Assembly (NCBI RefSeq): GCF_001704415.2
Contig: NC_030817.1
Span: 54,855,550-54,919,549, forward strand
Origin: Capra hircus
Lineage: Eukaryota; Chordata; Mammalia; Artiodactyla; Bovidae
Length of the DNA stretch: 64,000 bases
Reading direction: 5' to 3'
In this document: positions 61,401-64,000 of the stretch, in pieces
How positions within the stretch are numbered: the first letter of the stretch is position 1
Layout of the letters: every line of letters starts with the position of its first letter
Position numbers and translations under genes: made by a program
Notes under the pieces: model-generated
What the model was told of the DNA's origin: nothing
The model's input: only the letters and a program-made list of their open reading frames with translations
Database searches by the model: none

Positions 61401-63011
61401 GTATCTGTAAGTTAGTATTTCTTGAAGATTCTGCAGGAGACTTACAAGCAGCAAGCCCTTTCCCCCTCTGGCCAGGCTGTCACCAAAATCTTTAGGCTGC
61501 CGACCCATCTCCTCTCTTCTTTTTTGCTGATATTCTTTGTCCATTGTAATTGCTGCCAAACCTTTTCCAACAGAGCCGGTGATTCGAGATACAACTCCTG
61601 CTGCACCACCTATCAAAAGACCCAGAGAAGTAAATCACACTGTTTCTTTGAAGAGCATTATCGCAATACAGAGCATGTGGCTGCTTGAAACCAACAGGTG
61701 CTTAAAATTCTGTCTCCTATACAAAAAGGCAGATATTGATTGTATTCAGTTCCCACTTAGCAAGAAGAGGAATAAAACTATTGCAAGTACACTGATTAAC
61801 AAATCTATGACATTAAAAAAAAAACACCTCAGCAGGTCAGTGTCAAATTATTTTCCATTTAAGAACAAGTGAACTCATCTTTCAGAATGATTATTATACA
61901 GCGAAACCCTCTTTTCTTAAACATAGTCATTTATTTTTATAAACAATGAATTTAATAACTTATAAAAATATAAATTATTATATTTATACACACACACACA
62001 AATATGTAATACATACCTACTGTGTGTCCAAAGAGACTTTTTACTCCAATTACTAACCCCTCAGCAAATTCTTCAGGGCCTTGAACAGCACCCTGGTCAA
62101 AAATTTAAAAAAAGTTTGGTACTTAAAATTTAAATATGTTTAAGACTTTGAATCTAGTATTTCAGAATTTCCATGAAGATACAGAATCGCAAAGATACTT
62201 CAGCATTGTGCTGACAGTTTTCACCTTCTAATCCCCAAACTGATGGAACACCTATTGCGTCTGAAGATACTTTTAACCCACATGATCTTAGCAACCCTTT
62301 AAGATGCCAACTCTTTAAGATGACAAAAACTGGAGAGGAATAAATCATTGACTTCAGTCAAAATTGGAAATTGGCCTTCCAGGACCAAATGCCATCAGAC
62401 TGTTAAAGCGAGCCACACTGACAGCAAGACTAGCAGCCCACACAGTTTGGGCTCTCTTGTTTTCCCATTTATTCTTTTTGCTTTGTCCTTCTGAAACCCT
62501 CACCACACTGGGATCCTGCATCCTTTAAATGGAGGAGACCAGGTTAGAGGAAAGCTTGACTATGAAACACAGTCAGCTTTCAATGCCCATTAGTTCTTTA
62601 CACGGTGGTGACACAGTTTTGAAATGTTCTCAGTCTACTTAGCACTCTTCCTAACAACTACATTAAATCCTAGAAAATATAGGCATGCTTTATTACCCAG
62701 ATACTAGAAGTGCTCAGTTAGTTCTAAAATAATCTTTTGATGTTATCTCTAGTAATTTTTAAAATATATAAAATTGATATACTTGGTATTTGAACATTAT
62801 TCAGTTCCAAGATACAATTAAAATATGAATTATCTGTCATAAAAAGTAGAACATCCGTTTTTCTATACTACACTTAAAATAAATAAAAGACCAATACCTG
62901 GAAGGGTTCATAGAATAAAGCTTCAAAGCCTTCAGATAGACCTCTAATTAATCCAAACGGGTTTCCAAGTACATCTAAGCCCAATACAAGGACATACATC
63001 TGTTTCAAGAA
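46532..63011 (-). CDS. VPS13C: VPS13C, last ten coding exons (C-terminus; 5' part lies outside the window)
   Basis: VPS13C is a bridge-like lipid transfer protein that spans ER-late endosome/lysosome and ER-lipid droplet contacts; in people, biallelic loss causes early-onset parkinsonism (family knowledge). Ten minus-strand exons (63011-62898, 62092-62017, 61609-61446, 60125-60080, 58585-58462, 57450-57336, 52096-52008, 48476-48353, 47008-46925, 46633-46532) splice in frame to 345 residues plus TAA. All nine internal junctions are GT-AG and all split codons resolve. Residues 1-174 form the glycine-rich ATG2_C-like region, with motifs KQMYVLVLGLDVLGNPFGLI, GKGLAAITMDKEYQQKRREE and VGAVARPTGGIIDMASSTFQ. 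Residues 175-213 are a linker and 214-345 the PH-like domain, ending QQKLMKQSSLRILRPKVLS. As I recall, VPS13A ends quite differently (EAREPSPSL), so the paralogue call is firm. The large gene-free 3' flank agrees with the VPS13C-RORA gap. I saw no frameshift or premature stop. The promoter and N-terminal chorein domain are outside the window. Confidence 0.93.
46925..47008 (-). CDS. VPS13C: VPS13C coding exon, second from the end
   Basis: The exon has 84 nt, or 28 whole codons: RQGLFQKKDSASQGYIQKIY, then LRDTTTAE. The acceptor is GAAACAG and the donor GAG|GTAAAT. It joins in phase 0 at both ends. Confidence 0.92.
48353..48476 (-). CDS. VPS13C: VPS13C coding exon, third from the end (PH-like domain)
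   Basis: The exon has 124 nt: one base finishing Arg, then 41 codons. It encodes RVLCIKEVEILGHMSIDWQY, then PFEDFVQSPTVDGNLLKISVE. The donor is GAG|GTAAGA. This is the central sheet of the PH-like domain, and the hydrophobic pattern VLCIKEVEIL fits a PH-fold strand. Confidence 0.93.
49245..49440 (-). mobile_element. Bov-tA SINE in a VPS13C intron
   Basis: The reversed element runs from CTCAGTCACGGCCGACTCTC to TTACCAGCTGAGCCACAGAG, in the same orientation as the gene. Confidence 0.87.
49473..49544. repeat. 36-bp tandem duplication in a VPS13C intron
   Basis: Unit 49473-49508 and unit 49509-49544 differ at one base. Each begins GGCGCACAGGAGGGAGGGAC. Confidence 0.95.
50822..50883. repeat. 31-bp tandem duplication in a VPS13C intron
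   Basis: Units 50822-50852 and 50853-50883 both start GATTTGAAATTACTATGATT and differ at two positions near their ends. Confidence 0.93.
51685..51892 (+). mobile_element. Bov-tA SINE in a VPS13C intron
   Basis: GGGGTTCCCAGGTGGCTCAG through CTTGCCTAGGAAATCACATG to CATGACTTAGTGACTAAACA. The target-site duplication ACAATGAACA is exact at 51675-51684 and 51893-51902. Confidence 0.92.
52008..52096 (-). CDS. VPS13C: VPS13C coding exon, fourth from the end (start of PH-like domain)
   Basis: The exon has 89 nt: 29 codons plus two bases of a split Arg. It encodes NHVKKLEGETYRYHCAISGN, then KKASLMVTN. The acceptor is TTTTCAG and the donor AG|GTATTG. This is the first beta strands of the C-terminal PH-like domain. 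A 5.2 kb intron separates it from the previous exon. Confidence 0.93.
52426..52599 (+). mobile_element. Short hAT-type DNA transposon in a VPS13C intron
   Basis: The ends form terminal inverted repeats: CAGAGGTCCTTAACCT at the left and the complement of AGGTTAAGAACCACTG at the right (14 of 16 match). The GGGGTCC...GGGGTCTG pattern is typical of mammalian Charlie-related MITEs. It carries no transposase. Confidence 0.75.
54079..54104. repeat. (TG)13 microsatellite
   Basis: Thirteen uninterrupted TG units in a VPS13C intron, preceded by a TA-rich run. Confidence 0.93.
55014..55193 (+). mobile_element. Bov-tA SINE with a long target-site duplication
   Basis: GAAGCTTCCCTGGTGGTTCA through ACTCTTGCTTGGAGAATTCC to GGTGGGGCCACAA. 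Its flanks 54982-55013 and 55194-55222 match over about 29-32 bp with one substitution and a 2-3 bp gap. Confidence 0.88.
55858..56060 (-). mobile_element. Bov-tA SINE in a VPS13C intron
   Basis: The reversed element begins GTTGTTGTTCCATTGTGTCT and ends CATAGAGCCACCGAGGAAGC. It is flanked by CAGAGCAACTGA and CAGAGCAAGTGA. Confidence 0.9.
57336..57450 (-). CDS. VPS13C: VPS13C coding exon, fifth from the end (linker to PH-like domain)
   Basis: The exon has 115 nt: one base finishing Arg, then 38 codons. The peptide VAESTEDVSRLRSPRLIHED continues GIIRPYDRQESEG, ending GAG|GTATAA. The HEDGIIRPY motif is shared across VPS13 proteins. The DRQESEG continuation is the VPS13C form, whereas VPS13A has RLRDG as I recall. 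Confidence 0.94.
57544..57755 (-). mobile_element. Bov-tA SINE next to a VPS13C splice acceptor
   Basis: The reversed element has the target-site duplication ACTATGTAACACA at 57531-57543 and 57756-57768. It starts about 90 nt upstream of the acceptor of the exon at 57450, in the same orientation as the gene. Confidence 0.92.
57885..58123 (+). mobile_element. L2 3'-end remnants (one split by a BOV-A2)
   Basis: GTCTAGCACAGTGCCTAGCA, then TATAGTAAGGACCAATAA, is one L2 tail. TTTAAGGTCCTTAAGGGCAG is the start of a second one. Confidence 0.6.
58124..58408 (+). mobile_element. BOV-A2 SINE with expanded AGC tail, 51 nt inside a VPS13C intron
   Basis: Two A monomers end in an AGC run of nine units (58385-58411, the last one shared with the flank). 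The target-site duplication AGCAACAATCAG is exact at 58112-58123 and 58409-58420. It lies antisense to VPS13C, so the transcript carries (GCU)9 from intron position 51 after the donor at 58461. Confidence 0.94.
58462..58585 (-). CDS. VPS13C: VPS13C coding exon, sixth from the end
   Basis: The exon has 124 nt: two bases completing Gly, 40 codons, then two bases of the next Arg. It encodes AKKEGAAGFFKGIGKGLVGA, then VARPTGGIIDMASSTFQGIQ, the most conserved block of the VPS13 C-terminus. The acceptor ends TGAAG and the donor is GTAATT. A BOV-A2 SINE with an AGC tract lies 51 nt into the following intron. Confidence 0.94.
58741..58870 (+). mobile_element. MER5A hAT-Charlie MITE
   Basis: CAGTGGTTTTCAAAGTATAT, TTATTAGGCCCCACTCCCAG and GTAATCTGCATTTTTACAAA, then CAAGGTAATTCCAAGGCA, follow MER5A. 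Confidence 0.78.
58917..58936. repeat. (ATT)n microsatellite
   Basis: About six ATT units in a VPS13C intron. Confidence 0.85.
58975..59940 (-). mobile_element. L1M 3' portion, same orientation as VPS13C
   Basis: TATAATTCACATTCCATATA, GTGCAACTATCACCATAATC, GGATTTGCCTATTCTAGTCA, CCTAAGAGTGGAATTGCTGG and GGGATTTTGATAGGGATTGT follow a reversed old L1 from its 3' end inward. It fills most of the intron between two VPS13C exons. Confidence 0.82.
60080..60125 (-). CDS. VPS13C: VPS13C micro-exon, seventh from the end
   Basis: The exon has only 46 nt, from CTCTTAG|GGAGTC to GAAG|GTAGGT. It encodes GVVGGVTGIITKPVE plus the first base of a split glycine codon. It is too short to recognise alone, but it fills the gap between the flanking exons in the right phase and matches the family sequence. 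Confidence 0.92.
60412..60509 (-). mobile_element. Truncated Bov-tA SINE
   Basis: TGCTAAGCCACTTCAGTCAT to CTCCTCTGTCCGTGGGATTC. Only the A-monomer half is present. AGTTGA occurs on both sides. Confidence 0.78.
60510..61445. other. VPS13C intron, nothing recognised
   Basis: This is the upstream part of the 1.3 kb intron (60126-61445). No exon or named repeat is seen here. Confidence 0.5.
61446..61609 (-). CDS. VPS13C: VPS13C coding exon, eighth from the end (ATG2_C-like amphipathic helices)
   Basis: The exon has 164 nt: two bases finishing a split glycine codon, then 54 codons. It encodes VGGAAGVVSRITGSVGKGLA, then AITMDKEYQQKRREEMGRQP, and ends RGGKGLLL. The Gly/Ala-rich stretches are the amphipathic helices linked to lipid-droplet binding in this family. 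The last codon is CTT (Leu) before a perfect GTAAGT donor. The human protein has Arg there as I remember it (GFLR|GVV), so this is a probable lineage substitution that also weakens the exonic part of the donor. Confidence 0.93.
62017..62092 (-). CDS. VPS13C: VPS13C coding exon, ninth from the end
   Basis: The exon has 76 nt, starting in phase 0 after GACCAG and ending GTAG|GTATGT. It encodes residues 39-63 plus the first base of a split glycine codon. The peptide GAVQGPEEFAEGLVIGVKSL continues FGHTV and matches the conserved VPS13 segment. Confidence 0.93.
62898..63011 (-). CDS. VPS13C: VPS13C coding exon, tenth from the end
   Basis: The exon has 114 nt, or 38 whole codons, and encodes residues 1-38 of the visible C-terminus. 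It starts after a pyrimidine-rich acceptor ending CTGTAG and ends CAG|GTATTG. The peptide reads FLKQMYVLVLGLDVLGNPFG and continues to YEPFQ. This is a highly conserved entry segment of the VPS13 C-terminal region. The preceding exon is not in the window, because nothing between 63,012 and 64,000 on the minus strand resembles it. Confidence 0.93.
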
Positions 63012-64000
63012 CTACAGGAAAATAAATAAATAAATGAATGAATGAAGTTCTTTGCAACCATTGTAAGAAAATACATCATGAACTAATGTGGAAAAAGTGG
63101 GATACTGACTAAATTAGGTTGTTAAAGGAAAACTCTGCAGTGACGTTTTACTATGTTCCAGGCACTATGCTCCTACTTTTCATGGGACTTTCAAATGGGA
63201 TAGAACTCAGGTTTGAGGCAAAGTCAGCCTTTTGTCAGTTACATAACCTTGGACAAGTCGCGTAGTCTCTATAGGCCCTGTTCTTCTCATCTGTAAACTG
63301 GGAGGTCTATTATACTGACCTTGCATGGCTGAGTATGCATATTAAATGGATATATATTTATCGCTATGAACTAAATGGGTTGATAACCAAAACAAAAAGA
63401 CAAATGAAAAAATATCCTTATTTGAACATGTAAAAATCAAGTTTAAACACCGTAAGAGAAAAGACCTTTCAGCAGAGGAAGGCAAGAGCAATGTCACCAC
63501 AGCAATGGTACTCGTGCGTGTGTGCTCAGTTGCTTAAGTCCTGTCCGCTTCTTTGCAACCCCATGGACTGTAGCCCGCCAGGTTCCTCTGCCCATGGAAT
63601 TTTCAAGGCAAGAATATTGGAGTGAGTTGCCATGCCCTCCTCCAGGGAATCTTCCCAACTCGGGGATAGAACCTGCGTCTCTTGTATCTATGCATTGGCA
63701 GGTATGTTCCTTACCACTACGCCACCTGGGAAGCCCAATGGCACTCTGGTGCCCCCCAAACAGCTACTGTGTCTCTGTGCACAGACTTCAAACCATGGAG
63801 TAACAGGCATCAGTAAGAGGAACTTGGTTTCCTCGCAATTCTACTACACTATGCTTAGAAACTAGTCACCGAAGGAATAAAATGTAATGACCCTTAAATC
63901 ACTATTCTTTCTCAAAGTGGTAAATGTATAATTGCAAAAGGCAAACACACTAAAGCAAACTTTTTAAAAGGTTTATATAGTTGGCGGGGCGGGAAGGGGG
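63012..64000. other. VPS13C intron (incomplete) with MIR remnant
   Basis: This is the intron preceding the first visible exon. A MIR-like remnant (CATAACCTTGGACAAGTCGC) lies at about 63200-63350. The window ends in a G-rich run at 63983-64000. The next upstream exon is not reached. Confidence 0.6.
63514..63735 (-). mobile_element. Bov-tA SINE in a VPS13C intron
   Basis: The reversed element reads GTGCTCAGTTGCTTAAGTCC to CCACTACGCCACCTGGGAAG. It is flanked by CAATGGTACTC (63503-63513) and CAATGGCACTC (63736-63746). Confidence 0.92.

Noticed and set aside
46532..63011. VPS13A as the identity of the minus-strand gene
   Set aside because: VPS13A has a different C-terminus as I recall it (ending EAREPSPSL) and lies next to GNA14, of which no exon is seen in the 46 kb downstream.
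46532..63011. Processed pseudogene of VPS13C
   Set aside because: The exons are separated by introns with intact GT-AG borders and no frame damage, so this is the functional gene.
1..64000. CRISPR arrays, bacterial operons, riboswitches or phage genes
   Set aside because: Repeat content and gene structure are those of a mammalian chromosome. The recurring 200-bp motifs are dispersed SINEs, not a spaced array.

Overview
This is nuclear genomic DNA from a ruminant artiodactyl, probably a bovid. The evidence is the dense load of ruminant-restricted repeats: Bov-tA SINEs, dimeric BOV-A2 SINEs, CHR-type SINEs and BovB (RTE) LINEs, mixed with mammal-wide MIR, L2, L1, MER5/MER20 and MaLR remnants. 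Cattle, sheep and goat cannot be told apart by reading alone.

Layout. From 1 to about 44.6 kb I find no credible gene. It is intergenic sequence carrying repeats, a probable solitary endogenous-retrovirus LTR (about 25.3 kb), a MaLR LTR (about 39 kb) and a nested pile-up of BOV-A2, L1 and BovB at 15.2-17.9 kb. From about 44.7 to 46.53 kb there is a repeat-poor, AT-rich block that is probably the 3' UTR of the only gene in the window. From 46,532 to 63,011, on the minus strand, lie the last ten coding exons of VPS13C, with the stop codon at 46,532-46,534. Every junction is GT-AG, every exon phase fits, and together they encode 345 residues. 63,012-64,000 is the next upstream intron.

The gene. 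VPS13C is a very large bridge-like lipid transfer protein of ER-late endosome/lysosome and ER-lipid droplet contacts. The window holds its extreme C-terminus: the glycine-rich ATG2_C-like amphipathic-helix region followed by the PH-like domain, the module that docks the bridge on its acceptor membrane. Remembered paralogue sequence and the wide gene-free 3' flank both favour VPS13C over VPS13A. The flank fits the known gap between VPS13C and RORA, whereas VPS13A has GNA14 close to its 3' end.

I found no previously undescribed biological system. The most interesting observations are the layered retroposon history at 15.2-17.9 kb, short tandem duplications in VPS13C introns, a BOV-A2 with a nine-unit AGC tract 51 nt inside an intron, and a non-consensus exon end that changes a residue in the ATG2_C-like region. 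All repeat family names rest on remembered consensus sequences; edges are approximate unless a target-site duplication is quoted.
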